Origin: Flavonifractor sp. An82
Lineage (GTDB): Bacteria > Bacillota > Clostridia > Oscillospirales > Oscillospiraceae
Length of the DNA stretch: 64,000 nucleotides
Direction of reading: 5' to 3'
Assembly: GCF_002159265.1 (NCBI RefSeq)
Contig: NZ_NFHG01000004.1
Coordinates: 62,001 to 126,000 of the forward strand
Of the stretch, positions 1 to 7,771 are shown one piece after another. How positions within the stretch are numbered: the stretch's first letter is position 1; every line of letters begins with the position of its first letter. The position numbers and the translations under genes were made by a program. The notes beneath the pieces are model-generated. The model had not been told where the DNA came from and made no database searches. It was given only the letters and a program-made list of their open reading frames with translations.

Positions 1-645
1 GATGGCGTGCTGCTGGACCCCCATGAGGCCATCCTGCAGGAGGCCCAGAACCTGACCAATTCCCTGCTGGCAGAAAAGCCCCAGGGCCTGGAGGAGGATA
101 TGGGGTCCCCCGTCCGCTCCGGCAACGGGGAGGAGGCGGGGGAGGCCGGAGGAGCCCCCCACATGCCGGTGGAGGCAGCCCTGGCCGCGCCGGAGCACAA
201 GGGAGCGGGCAGCGGCAGCTACGCCGCCCAGCATCCCCCGGAGGCCACCAAAAAGAAGGCCCGGACGGGCCGCGGCAGAGCAAGCAAACCGGCTTCCGCC
301 CAACCGGCGGAGCCTATGAAACAGACGACTGACAGGAGGAAACAGAACATGGCTAATACAAACGCGCTGGGTATGGTGGAGACCAAGGGACTGGTGGGGG
401 CCATTGAGGCCGCCGACGCCATGGTGAAGGCTGCCAACGTACAGCTGGTGGGCAAGGAGCAGGTGGGCGGTGGCCTGGTGACCGTCATGGTCCGGGGAGA
501 CGTGGGGGCCGTCAATGCCGCCACCGATGCTGGGGCTGCCGCAGCTGAGAAGGTGGGGGAGCTCATCTCCGTCCATGTCATCCCCCGTCCCCACGCCGAG
601 GTGGACCACATCCTGCCCCACGCCGGCGAGAGTATGAGCGAGTAA
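1..645 (+). CDS. Open frame from left window edge, in frame with the BMC shell gene (partial)
   Basis: The reading frame is open from the first base of the window and has no stop codon before 645, so whatever is encoded upstream reads straight into the shell protein below. Residues before the internal ATG at 349 are low-complexity: an acidic Glu/Gly/Ala-rich stretch, then a Lys/Arg-rich patch ([14 protein letters not shown]). That looks like a disordered linker and not a folded domain. Either an upstream protein is fused to the BMC domain, or the upstream frame is chance openness in GC-rich DNA. I do not recognise the N-terminal part. The upstream boundary lies outside the window. Confidence 0.4.
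   Translation, partial: DGVLLDPHEAILQEAQNLTNSLLAEKPQGLEEDMGSPVRSGNGEEAGEAGGAPHMPVEAALAAPEHKGAGSGSYAAQHPPEATKKKARTGRGRASKPASAQPAEPMKQTTDRRKQNMANTNALGMVETKGLVGAIEAADAMVKAANVQLVGKEQVGGGLVTVMVRGDVGAVNAATDAGAAAAEKVGELISVHVIPRPHAEVDHILPHAGESMSE
349..645 (+). CDS. eutM: Bacterial microcompartment hexameric shell protein (EutM/PduA type)
   Basis: A 98-residue single BMC domain. It builds the hexagonal tiles of the ethanolamine-utilisation microcompartment shell, with a central pore for substrate passage. The start is set by a perfect Shine-Dalgarno AGGAGGA at 334-340, eight bases before the ATG, and by the N-terminus [14 protein letters not shown], which is where EutM proteins begin. The pattern [16 protein letters not shown] followed by [13 protein letters not shown] is the canonical BMC-H core and pore region. 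The ATG of eutT follows the stop codon directly, so the two are translationally coupled. Confidence in family is high. EutM versus the near-identical PduA/EutK types is decided by neighbours. Confidence 0.88.
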   Translation: MANTNALGMVETKGLVGAIEAADAMVKAANVQLVGKEQVGGGLVTVMVRGDVGAVNAATDAGAAAAEKVGELISVHVIPRPHAEVDHILPHAGESMSE

Positions 646-1371
646 ATGGAGCTGCTCACCCGTGAGGATGTCCGCCGTATGTCGGACAACGGCACCCGGG
701 GGCCGGTGGTGGTCAATCAGGACCAGAAGCTGACCCCCGGGGCCCGGGACTGGCTGGCCGCCCACAAGATCCAGGCGGTGTTTCCTGTAGGGGGCGATGC
801 CCACATCGCCCCGCCGTCCACGCCCCAGTACCGCACCCTCTTTGGGGCCACCCTCAACGAAAAGCCGGAGCACATGACCCACCTCAAGGGCAACATCCTG
901 GTGCGCAAGGACCATCCCCGCATTGCCTTCCGGGGGATGATCGACGCCCTGGAAGGGGAACTGCTGCTTGCCCAGCAGGCGGCGGAAAGTTATCCCAAGC
1001 TGGTGGCCGAGCTGGGGGAGGCCCTGGACCTGGTGCGGCGGCTCATCCGGTGCGACGTGCTGGACGAGCCGGTGGGGGAGCTGCACCTGTGCGGCTATGA
1101 CGCCGGGCAGCTGCGGGAATACTCCCACTACCCGGACAAGCACCTGGGCCAGCCCCACTTCCTGCCCGCCTATACCGACGGCCCCGCCCTGCTGGCGGTG
1201 AACAAGGTGCGTACCCTGGTGCGGCAGACCGAGCTTTCGGCCTATGCCGCTTTTAAGGACGTGGAGGGCAACGTGACCCGGGGGGACATCATCCTGGCCC
1301 TGAACCGGCTGTCCTCCCTGATGTGGATTCTCATGATCAAGCTAAAGGCGGGACAATATGAACACGCTTAA
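646..1371 (+). CDS. eutT: EutT-type ATP:cob(I)alamin adenosyltransferase
   Basis: A 241-residue protein that should make adenosylcobalamin, the cofactor of ethanolamine ammonia-lyase, from ATP and reduced cobalamin. Support: an N-terminal segment of the LTREDVR type, a central LVRKDHPRIAFRG segment, and the C-terminal LNRLSSLMWILMIKL helix, all matching EutT. Its place between the shell gene and pduL is the usual eut order. The Cys-rich metal motif of enterobacterial EutT (a CCxxC cluster) is absent. Only single cysteines, such as in RCDVL, remain, as expected for the motif-lacking Firmicutes branch. It begins immediately after the eutM stop and overlaps pduL by 14 bases. Confidence 0.8.
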   Translation: MELLTREDVRRMSDNGTRGPVVVNQDQKLTPGARDWLAAHKIQAVFPVGGDAHIAPPSTPQYRTLFGATLNEKPEHMTHLKGNILVRKDHPRIAFRGMIDALEGELLLAQQAAESYPKLVAELGEALDLVRRLIRCDVLDEPVGELHLCGYDAGQLREYSHYPDKHLGQPHFLPAYTDGPALLAVNKVRTLVRQTELSAYAAFKDVEGNVTRGDIILALNRLSSLMWILMIKLKAGQYEHA

Positions 1372-1981
1372 TACCATCAATATCGAAGCCCTGGCGGAGC
1401 AGATCGTCAGCCGCCTGACGGTGGAGGTGGAGGCCAGCGGCCGCCATGTCCACCTGAGCCGGGCCCATCTGGAGGCCCTCTTCGGTCCCGGTGCCCAGCT
1501 CACCCGGGTGAAGGATCTGTCCCAGCCGGGACAGTTCGTGTGTGCCCAGCGGGTGACCCTGGAGGGGCCCCGTGGGTCCATCCCCAACGTGGTGGTGCTG
1601 GGCCCCGAGCGGAAGGAGAGCCAGGTGGAGATCTCTCTCACCGACGGGGTGGCCCTGGGCATCACGCCTCCGGTACGGCTGTCGGGGGACATCGGGGGCA
1701 CCCCCGGCGTCACCCTGCGGTACGGAGACCGGGCGGTGAGACTGGACCACGGCCTCATCGCCGCCAAACGCCACGTCCACATGACCCCGGCCGACGCCGC
1801 CCGCTTCGGGGTGGAAAACGGCCGGGAGGTGCGGCTCAAGTGCCTCACCGACCGGCCCCTGACCCTGGAGGGGGTGGAGGTGCGGGTGTCACCCCAGTTT
1901 GCCACCTTCGCCCATATCGACTACGACGAGGCCAACGCCTGCGGGTTTCATAAGGGTGACCGGGCGCTGATTTTGCCGTGA
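1358..1981 (+). CDS. pduL: Phosphate propanoyltransferase/acetyltransferase PduL (EutD role)
   Basis: A 207-residue PduL-family phosphotransacylase. In an ethanolamine compartment it converts acetyl-CoA to acetyl phosphate and regenerates CoA inside the shell. The two metal-binding His clusters are visible as HVHLS at residues 30-34 and KRHVHM at 137-142, the signature of the duplicated PduL beta-barrels. The first 20 residues (NTINIEALAEQIVSRL) form a short amphipathic helix of the kind that targets enzymes into microcompartments. It overlaps eutT by 14 bases, and its stop overlaps the GTG of the next small gene (GTGA). Confidence 0.9.
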   Translation: MNTLNTINIEALAEQIVSRLTVEVEASGRHVHLSRAHLEALFGPGAQLTRVKDLSQPGQFVCAQRVTLEGPRGSIPNVVVLGPERKESQVEISLTDGVALGITPPVRLSGDIGGTPGVTLRYGDRAVRLDHGLIAAKRHVHMTPADAARFGVENGREVRLKCLTDRPLTLEGVEVRVSPQFATFAHIDYDEANACGFHKGDRALILP

Positions 1982-2250
1982 GGCTGGAGTGGCGGGGACG
2001 TACCCTGGTCATTACCTGGCTGCCGGTGGGGGCAATGGGGCGGCTGGCCGCCCTCTCTCCCGCCAGTCCGGGGGAGACCGAGGTGCTGGCCGCTCTGCTG
2101 GCGGGGGCCAGGGTGTGCCTGGAGCGGCGGGCGCTGGAGTACCGGCTCTACCGCCGCACCGCCCCGCCGTCAATCTATCGCCGCTGCCTGGCTCTGGAGC
2201 GGCAGCTGAGGGAGATGGGGATCTGTGTTGCTGGGACAGGTGGCCGGTAA
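1978..2250 (+). CDS. Small hypothetical protein in the eut operon
   Basis: A 90-residue Arg/Leu/Ala-rich protein starting at a GTG that overlaps the pduL stop by four bases; its 3' end overlaps eutN by 26 bases. No transmembrane segment, signal peptide or metal motif is visible. Position between pduL and eutN matches that of small unassigned proteins seen in Firmicutes eut loci, but I do not recognise the family from sequence alone. The overlaps at both ends argue that it is translated. Function unknown. Confidence 0.55.
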   Translation: MRLEWRGRTLVITWLPVGAMGRLAALSPASPGETEVLAALLAGARVCLERRALEYRLYRRTAPPSIYRRCLALERQLREMGICVAGTGGR

Positions 2251-2455
2251 GGTGTGGGCCACAAAAAAAGCCCCCAATCTGACCGGACAGACCTTTCTGA
2301 CGGTGCGGGTGGGGGACAGTATGCTGGTGTGCGCCGACTGCGTGGGAGCAGGGGAGGGCGAGACCGTCCTTATCGCCACCGGCGGAGCAGCCCGCATTGC
2401 CGCCGGGGCACAGGTGCCGGTGGACGCCGCCGTCATTGGGATCATTGATCCATAG
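2225..2455 (+). CDS. eutN: BMC vertex (pentamer) protein, EutN/CcmL family
   Basis: A 76-residue EutN/CcmL protein, slightly short for the family (about 85-95). These pentamers cap the twelve vertices of the microcompartment. The start is a GTG at 2225 inside the preceding gene, giving the standard opening VLLGQVAGKVWATKK, then the beta-strand pattern of the OB-like fold and the closing AVIGIID. The 47 bases that follow, up to eutH, include a weak GC stem at 2459-2474 and the eutH ribosome site. Confidence 0.85.
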   Translation: MLLGQVAGKVWATKKAPNLTGQTFLTVRVGDSMLVCADCVGAGEGETVLIATGGAARIAAGAQVPVDAAVIGIIDP

Positions 2456-2502
2456 GGAGCGGCCGATCTGCCGCCCCGTTTTCAAAAAGGGAGGGACAGC
2501 AA

Positions 2503-3594
2503 ATGTCCATCAACGAGATCATCGTCTATCTGATGGTGCTCTTCATGGCCCTGGGTGCCATCGACCGGATTCTGGGCAACCGGTTCGGCCTGGGGGAGAA
2601 GTTTGAGGAGGGCATCATGGCCATGGGCTCTCTGGCCCTGGCCATGATCGGCATCATCTGTCTGGCCCCGGTGCTGGCCAACCTGCTGCGGCCGGTGGTG
2701 GTGCCCTTCTATCAGGCTCTGGGAGCCGACCCGGCCATGTTCGCCGGTACTATCCTGGCCAACGATATGGGGGGCGCGCCCCTGGCCCAGGAGCTGGCCC
2801 TGACCGAAGAGGCGGGGCAGTTCGGCGGCCTCATCGTAGGGTCCATGCTGGGCCCCACCATCGTCTTTACCATTCCGGTGGGCCTGGGCATCATACAGCC
2901 GGAGGACCGGCCCGCCCTGGCCACCGGCGTGCTGGCCGGCGTCATCACCATCCCCATCGGCAGCTTCGTGGGCGGCCTGGTGGCGGGGTTTCCCCTGATG
3001 ATGGTGCTGCGCAACCTGCTGCCCATCGTGCTTTTCGCGGTGCTCATCGCCCTGGGCCTGGCCTTTGTGCCCAGTGGTATGGTGAAGGGCTTCCAGGTCT
3101 TTGGCCGCATTATCGTCATCATTATCACCATTGGCCTGGCTGCCGCCATCATTGCGGCGCTCACCCCCCTCACGATCATTCCCGGTCTCAATTCCATTGA
3201 CGAGGGCATCGGTATCGTGGGTGACATTGCCATCGTGCTGGCGGGGGCCTTCCCCCTGGTATACGTCATCACCAAAGTGTTCAAAAAGCCCCTGATGAAG
3301 CTGGGGAGCCTGCTGGGTATGAACGACGTGGCGGCGGCGGGCCTGGTGGCCACCCTGGCCAACAACATTCCCATGTTCCAGATGCTCCACGACATGGACC
3401 GCCGGGGCAAGATCATCAACGTAGCCTTTGCCGTGTCGGCGGCCTTTGTATTCGGCGACCATCTGGGCTTTACCGCCGGCTTTGACTCCACCATGATCTT
3501 CCCCATGATCGTGGGCAAGCTGGTGGGGGGCGTCACCGCCGTGGCGGTGGCCATGTTCCTCACCCGAAAGGAGACCGCTCATGGACAAGCATAA
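2503..3594 (+). CDS. eutH: Ethanolamine transporter EutH
   Basis: A 363-residue polytopic membrane protein of the EutH family, with about ten to eleven hydrophobic helices. It imports ethanolamine, or facilitates entry when the amine is scarce. Characteristic segments include ANDMGGAPLAQELA near residue 85, NIPMFQMLHDMD near 290 and GDHLGFTAGFD near 320. A ribosome site (GGGAGG) lies about eight bases before the ATG. Its last 14 bases overlap the start of eutQ. Confidence 0.92.
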   Translation: MSINEIIVYLMVLFMALGAIDRILGNRFGLGEKFEEGIMAMGSLALAMIGIICLAPVLANLLRPVVVPFYQALGADPAMFAGTILANDMGGAPLAQELALTEEAGQFGGLIVGSMLGPTIVFTIPVGLGIIQPEDRPALATGVLAGVITIPIGSFVGGLVAGFPLMMVLRNLLPIVLFAVLIALGLAFVPSGMVKGFQVFGRIIVIIITIGLAAAIIAALTPLTIIPGLNSIDEGIGIVGDIAIVLAGAFPLVYVITKVFKKPLMKLGSLLGMNDVAAAGLVATLANNIPMFQMLHDMDRRGKIINVAFAVSAAFVFGDHLGFTAGFDSTMIFPMIVGKLVGGVTAVAVAMFLTRKETAHGQA

Positions 3595-3997
3595 GCTGGA
3601 AGAGATCATCCGCCAGGTGCTGCTGGAGCAGCTGGGGGGCGGGGTGCAAGCGGTACGAGTGCCTGCCCTCACCGTCACCGAGGCCCACCGGATGAACACC
3701 GGCAATCCCGGTGACAAGGTGTACACCCGGGATCTGTTCACCCTGGAGCAGTCCCCCCGGCTGGGGGTAGGCATCATGGAGATGACCGACACCACCTTCC
3801 CCTGGACCCTGAACTATGACGAGATGGACTATGTGGTGGAGGGGCGGCTGGACATCCTGTGCAACGGCCGGCATGTGTCTGCCGGGCCGGGGGAGCTGAT
3901 CCACATCCCCAAGGGAAGCGAGATCCAGTTTTCGGTGACCGGCCACGCCCGGTTCCTCTACTTCGTCTACCCCGCCGACTGGCAGAACCAGCAGTAA
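3581..3997 (+). CDS. eutQ: EutQ-like cupin protein
   Basis: A 138-residue protein: residues 1-20 (MDKHKLEEIIRQVLLEQLGG) form an amphipathic encapsulation-type helix, then a single cupin beta-barrel (roughly 55-135) with the EutQ pattern NYDEMDYVVEGRLDI and IPKGSEIQFS. EutQ proteins support acetate production from acetyl phosphate, and acetate-kinase activity has been reported for the Salmonella member. It is the last gene of the eut operon and is followed at once by a strong terminator. Full length for the Firmicutes, cupin-only form. Confidence 0.88.
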   Translation: MDKHKLEEIIRQVLLEQLGGGVQAVRVPALTVTEAHRMNTGNPGDKVYTRDLFTLEQSPRLGVGIMEMTDTTFPWTLNYDEMDYVVEGRLDILCNGRHVSAGPGELIHIPKGSEIQFSVTGHARFLYFVYPADWQNQQ

Positions 3998-4031
3998 AAA
4001 ACGTCCGGCCCTCAGGGCCGGACGTTTTTTT
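3996..4031. terminator. Bidirectional rho-independent terminator after eutQ
   Basis: The stem ACGTCCGGCCCT with the reverse arm AGGGCCGGACGT is flanked by A and T runs on both sides. It therefore ends the eut operon and also the convergent small membrane-protein gene, whose stop codon lies in the T run. Confidence 0.9.
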
Positions 4032-4302
4032 AGAATTTGATCTTGGTGAGGAAGGAGATGACGATGATGACCACTGCCAGGACCCGGGTGACCTGCACAG
4101 CCCGCTCCGGGCCGTAGCGGCGCTGGAAGGAACGGGGCGGAATGGGGAAGATCAGGAGAAACACGCCCAGAACTGCGCCGGACACACTGGCCAGCAGACC
4201 GCTTTTGATGGTCTGCATATTGATCATGAGCAGCACAAAGAAAAAGGTAAACCAGATAAAGAAGAGCTTGGGAAAGGTCAGATTCTTAAAATGTTTGTTC
4301 AC
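4030..4302 (-). CDS. Small membrane protein of unknown function
   Basis: A 90-residue protein if started at the GTG at 4302, which has AAGGGG about ten bases upstream. An ATG at 4329 in the same frame would add nine residues but has a poorer ribosome site. Three hydrophobic helices are visible (FFIWFTFFFVLLMI, LLASVSGAVLGVFLLIF, VLAVVIIVISFL), separated by a basic loop (SFQRRYGPERA). It is convergent with the eut operon and shares its terminator. I do not recognise a family. Confidence 0.55.
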   Translation of the reverse strand: MNKHFKNLTFPKLFFIWFTFFFVLLMINMQTIKSGLLASVSGAVLGVFLLIFPIPPRSFQRRYGPERAVQVTRVLAVVIIVISFLTKIKF

Positions 4303-4435
4303 GCTTGCTATACCCCTTTTGCCTATCATACTCCAGACGGGAAGGCGCGTCAACCGCTGTGTTGTCCGGGCGGGCATAGCGGGGGACAAACCTGCATATA
4401 CATGCCACAGCTACTGAAAACAGGCAGGAGTGTGG

Positions 4436-5047
4436 ATGGATATGCAGACAGGATGGAACGAGAACCGGGCACTGCTCCGGGGTACCGCCGCGGCGGATCC
4501 GGTGTGGTCCCATGAGACCCACGGCGTTGTGTACGACACCTTTCCCCTTACGGTCCTCCGGCTGTCCGGATCGGAGGACACCATCAACGTCATCGTCCCC
4601 CGGGAGATGCTGGAGGGGTGCCCGGTCACGGCGGGGATGCCGGTGGAGGTGGAGGGGGAGGTACGCTCCTTCAACAACAAGAGCGGCACCGGCAGCAAGC
4701 TGGTGATCACCCTCCACGCCAAGAGTCTCCGGCCGGGGGAGGGACCCAACGAAAACCGCCTCACCCTGGCGGGGGTGCTGTGCAAGCCGCCGGTGCTCCG
4801 GCGTACCCCTCTGGGCCGGGAGATCTGCGATCTTATGCTGGCGGTCAACCGTAAATACGGCCGGGCGGACTACTTACCCTGCATCTCCTGGGGGGCCCTG
4901 GCCCGGTGCTGCGGCGAGCTGGAGGTGGGGGACGGCGTGCGGCTGGAGGGCCGCCTCCAGAGCCGGGCCTACACCAAGTTGGAAAACGGCGAGAGCCGCC
5001 AGCGCACCGCCTTCGAGGTGTCGGTGATGCGTCTGGAGGGGGTGTAG
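4436..5047 (+). CDS. Single-stranded DNA-binding (OB-fold) protein
   Basis: About 203 residues. The C-terminal half (ENRLTLAGVLCKPPVLRRTPLGRE, CDLMLAVNRKYGRADYLPCI and following) is a typical SSB OB fold. The N-terminal half (residues 10-95) looks like a second, divergent OB strand set. Standard SSBs have one OB fold plus an acidic tail; this protein lacks that tail, so it is an accessory SSB-like protein and not the main replication SSB. Start codon choice is open: AGGAG at 4426-4430 sits 5 bases before the ATG at 4436 and 11 before that at 4442. Confidence 0.7.
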   Translation: MDMQTGWNENRALLRGTAAADPVWSHETHGVVYDTFPLTVLRLSGSEDTINVIVPREMLEGCPVTAGMPVEVEGEVRSFNNKSGTGSKLVITLHAKSLRPGEGPNENRLTLAGVLCKPPVLRRTPLGREICDLMLAVNRKYGRADYLPCISWGALARCCGELEVGDGVRLEGRLQSRAYTKLENGESRQRTAFEVSVMRLEGV

Positions 5048-5068
5048 TGCTGAGAAAGGGAAGAATGG

Positions 5069-5096
5069 GCGGACGCCGCGGCTGCGCGGCGTCCGC
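5069..5096. terminator. GC-rich hairpin after the SSB-like gene
   Basis: A perfect 12-bp stem GCGGACGCCGCG with a four-base loop lies 22 bases after the stop codon. The following T-rich run is weak, so it may be a terminator or only a 3' stabilising stem. Confidence 0.55.
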
Positions 5097-5194
5097 TTCA
5101 GTTTGTCGATTCACTCTGCCCGCCAAAGGATTCGGAGGGAAAGATAGTGTGAAAGAAAACCGTCAGGGTTGTCTTTCGCGTCCAGTCAAACACT

Positions 5195-5264
5195 GATTGA
5201 ACCTTTTTAAAGGTTCAATCGGTTCCCCAGCTTGTCGAAAAAGCTTTTTCGACAAGCTGGGGAA
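5195..5264. repeat. Two adjacent palindromes, including a perfect 42-bp palindrome
   Basis: The first element (5195-5220) has perfect 12-bp arms GATTGAACCTTT around two T bases. The second (5223-5264) is a perfect 42-bp palindrome centred on AAAAAGCTTTTT with outer arms TTCCCCAGCTTGTCG. They occupy most of the 350-base gap between the SSB-like gene and the SLH gene, just upstream of the promoter. Either could terminate transcription in both directions. The form suggests a dispersed intergenic repeat, which one window cannot confirm. Confidence 0.75.
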
Positions 5265-5292
5265 TTGGCGGTATTTGGCCCGGTCCATTCCC

Positions 5293-5320
5293 TTGACTCT
5301 GACGGGAAACATGATATAAT
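5293..5320 (+). promoter_or_regulatory. Sigma-A promoter of the SLH protein gene
   Basis: TTGACT at 5293-5298 and TATAAT at 5315-5320 with a 16-base spacer; about 70 bases of leader precede the ATG. Confidence 0.75.
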
Positions 5321-5398
5321 ACCGAACCGATATGGATTGTCGGGAAATAAAAACGGCCCATATTGCTCAATTTTGATACATTTTGGAGGAAATTACCC

Positions 5399-7720
5399 AT
5401 GCAAGCAAAGAAACCGTTAGCCCTGCTGCTGTCCCTGTCCATGGGACTGTCCATGGGCAGTCCCGCCCTGGCGGCTGCCCGTGAGACCAAGCTGCCCGAT
5501 GTGAGCCAGAGCTGGGCGTCGGAGTCCATCCACCGCTGGCTGGAGGCCGGTCTGGTGGAGGGGGACGATCAGGGCCTCTTCCGGCCTGCGGCCAACCTGA
5601 CCCGTGGGGAGCTGGCCACCATTTTCGTCCGGCTGCTGGGCTTGACCGAGAAGGCGCCCAACCGCTATGCCGACCTGAAGGGAGACGAGTGGTATGCCGA
5701 CGCCATTTTGAAGTGCACCGCCGCCGGTATCCTGGAGGGTGACGGGGCCAACTGCAACGCCACCCGCACCATCACCCGGCAGGAGACCATCGTCATGTTT
5801 GCCCGGGCCATGGGGGTCCGGCAGGACCGCACCCCCGATCTGAGCCAGTTTGTGGACGGCAAGGATGCCGCCGACTGGGCCGCCGGCTATCTGGCTCCCC
5901 TGGCGGAGCTGGGCATCCTGTCCGGTGTGGAAGACGGCTCCCGCCTGGCTCCTCTGGCCAACATCGACCGGGCCTCCACCATGGCCCTGCTGGATAAGGC
6001 GGTGAGCGACTACATCACCGGCTCCGACCAGGTGAATGCCAAGGATGAGGACCGCTTTGTGGTGGTCAATGCCGGTTCCGCCTCCCGGAGCGGCGCCCAG
6101 GTGGAGGTGTCCGGCCAGACCGCCGGTCTGGTGGTGGCCCCCGGCAGCGCCGGGGCCAAGGTGACCGCCCGGGATCTGACCGCCGGTACCGTGAAGGTGG
6201 ACGCCCCGGTGGACCTGATTCTGGCCGGCAGCAGCGCCGCCGGTTACATGAGTGTCAACGAAGAGGCCAGCCTCACCGTGGAGGCGGACGCCTCCGTGGA
6301 GGAGCTGGAGCTCAACGCCGCTGCCCGGGTGGACAACCAGGGTACCATCGACTACGCCGGCGTCAATGCCGACGGCGTGGTGCTGGACGGCAATCTGCCC
6401 GGTGAGCTGGATGTGGCCGCCGGTGTGGACCAGCCCACCGACAGCGAGGGCAACCCTGTGGGCGGCTCCGACGAGGGCGACGGCGACAACAACGGTGACG
6501 GCGATAACGGCGACGGTGACGGCGACGGCGAGGTGCCTCCCGCTCAGTCCGGCCCCGCCATCTCCCAGGTGACGGAGGAGGAGGGCAAGGTGACCATTCG
6601 CTTTGACCAGGCCCTGTACACCAAGGAGGAGGGCGAGCTGACCAAGATCGGCAGCTCCTCCGCCCCCGAGGGTGACGCTGTGAACAATGAGGCCCTGGAG
6701 GCTGCGGGCTATGCCATCTCCGGCAGCGTCCAGATCACCAACCTGTATGTGGACAACGAGACCGAGTTTGTGTGGACCTTTGACTTCAACAGCGCCAAGC
6801 TGGGCGACGGCATGCGCTACGACAAGGAGCTCTTTGACGCCGAGGGCAACTCCGCCGGTTACCTCACCGCCCGCCGCCACGTGGCTCTGAAGGACGATGA
6901 GGGCCGTACCCCCTACTACGTCTGGACCGTGGCCTTTGAGCAGGAGGCCCAGGCCGACATCTCCGCTCCCGTGCTGGACAAGGAGAGCGTGACCCTGCTG
7001 GGCGACGACGATACCCTGACCCTCACCGTGCCGGTGTCCGACGACGGCCAGCTGGCTTATCTGGAGATCGACCACAGCCTGGAAGCCAGCTTCCCCGAGT
7101 TTACCGTGGAGGCCAAGAGCTATGACTTCCTGGACGAGGAGAGCGGTCTGGGCTACTCCGTTCAGTTTACCGACACTGTGGGCGAGCAGAAGTGGGAGAT
7201 CATCCTGAACCCTGCCGCCACCGCTCTGCTGCGGCAGGCCGCTGACGGCAGCCCCATGACCTTCTACTTCTCCGTGAAGGATCAGGCGGGCAACCAGTTT
7301 GGCTCCATGTACTTTGTGGAGGAGGAGATGACCGTCTCCGACGTGTCCGTGCCTCTGGACACCACCGCCCCCACTGTGGTGGACTTCGCCATCGACGGCC
7401 AGAGCGTGGAGAACGGCGCCACTGTGAACTTTGATGAGGGCGCGGAGTTTACCACTCTCACCGTTACCCTCAGCGAGGCGGTGGAGGCCGGGGAGGAGAC
7501 CCAGCACATCACCATTGACGGCCATGAGTTTGGTACCTTCGTCATTGATGAGACCGACCCCACCAAGCTCCATATCACCGTCACCAACCACAACGGCAAC
7601 CAGTATGTGGAGGGCACCTTCCAGTTCGACCTGGCCGCCGGCGCCCTGAAGGACGCCTCTGGCAATGAGAACGAGGAGCAGTCCTACACCATCCATTTTA
7701 CAAAGAACCCTGTTGAATAA
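5399..7720 (+). CDS. Secreted S-layer homology (SLH) domain protein with Ig-like repeats
   Basis: A 773-residue exported surface protein. The ATG at 5399 has GGAGGA eight bases upstream and opens a clean signal peptide (KKPLALLLSLSMGLSMG, cleavage near ALAA). Three SLH repeats follow at about 33-85, 86-135 and 145-200 (DVSQSWASESIHRWLEAGLVEG type); these bind secondary cell-wall polymer. A Ser/Thr/Ala region leads into an acidic Gly/Asp linker (about 360-385) and then three or four beta-rich, Ig/cadherin-like domains with conserved TAPTV boundaries. No catalytic motif is seen, so a structural or adhesive role is most likely. Confidence 0.85.
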   Translation: MQAKKPLALLLSLSMGLSMGSPALAAARETKLPDVSQSWASESIHRWLEAGLVEGDDQGLFRPAANLTRGELATIFVRLLGLTEKAPNRYADLKGDEWYADAILKCTAAGILEGDGANCNATRTITRQETIVMFARAMGVRQDRTPDLSQFVDGKDAADWAAGYLAPLAELGILSGVEDGSRLAPLANIDRASTMALLDKAVSDYITGSDQVNAKDEDRFVVVNAGSASRSGAQVEVSGQTAGLVVAPGSAGAKVTARDLTAGTVKVDAPVDLILAGSSAAGYMSVNEEASLTVEADASVEELELNAAARVDNQGTIDYAGVNADGVVLDGNLPGELDVAAGVDQPTDSEGNPVGGSDEGDGDNNGDGDNGDGDGDGEVPPAQSGPAISQVTEEEGKVTIRFDQALYTKEEGELTKIGSSSAPEGDAVNNEALEAAGYAISGSVQITNLYVDNETEFVWTFDFNSAKLGDGMRYDKELFDAEGNSAGYLTARRHVALKDDEGRTPYYVWTVAFEQEAQADISAPVLDKESVTLLGDDDTLTLTVPVSDDGQLAYLEIDHSLEASFPEFTVEAKSYDFLDEESGLGYSVQFTDTVGEQKWEIILNPAATALLRQAADGSPMTFYFSVKDQAGNQFGSMYFVEEEMTVSDVSVPLDTTAPTVVDFAIDGQSVENGATVNFDEGAEFTTLTVTLSEAVEAGEETQHITIDGHEFGTFVIDETDPTKLHITVTNHNGNQYVEGTFQFDLAAGALKDASGNENEEQSYTIHFTKNPVE

Positions 7721-7727
7721 GTGACAC

Positions 7728-7769
7728 AAAGCCCCCCTTCCGCCAATAAGATGGTGGGAGGGGGGCTTT
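7728..7769 (+). terminator. Terminator of the SLH gene, overlapping the next ribosome site
   Basis: The arms AAAGCCCCCC and GGGGGGCTTT (with an inner CCGCC/GGTGG extension) form a long hairpin followed by a short T run. The right arm is also the only purine-rich ribosome-binding sequence for the ATG at 7772. Confidence 0.75.
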
Positions 7770-7771
7770 TG

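Noticed and set aside
2459-2474. Possible EutV antitermination hairpin before eutH
   Set aside because: The stem has a six-base loop but not the A1/G4 hexaloop pattern, there is no tandem partner, and the T run is short.
5195-5264. CRISPR-like repeat
   Set aside because: Two unlike palindromes occur once each, with no spacer array and no cas gene.
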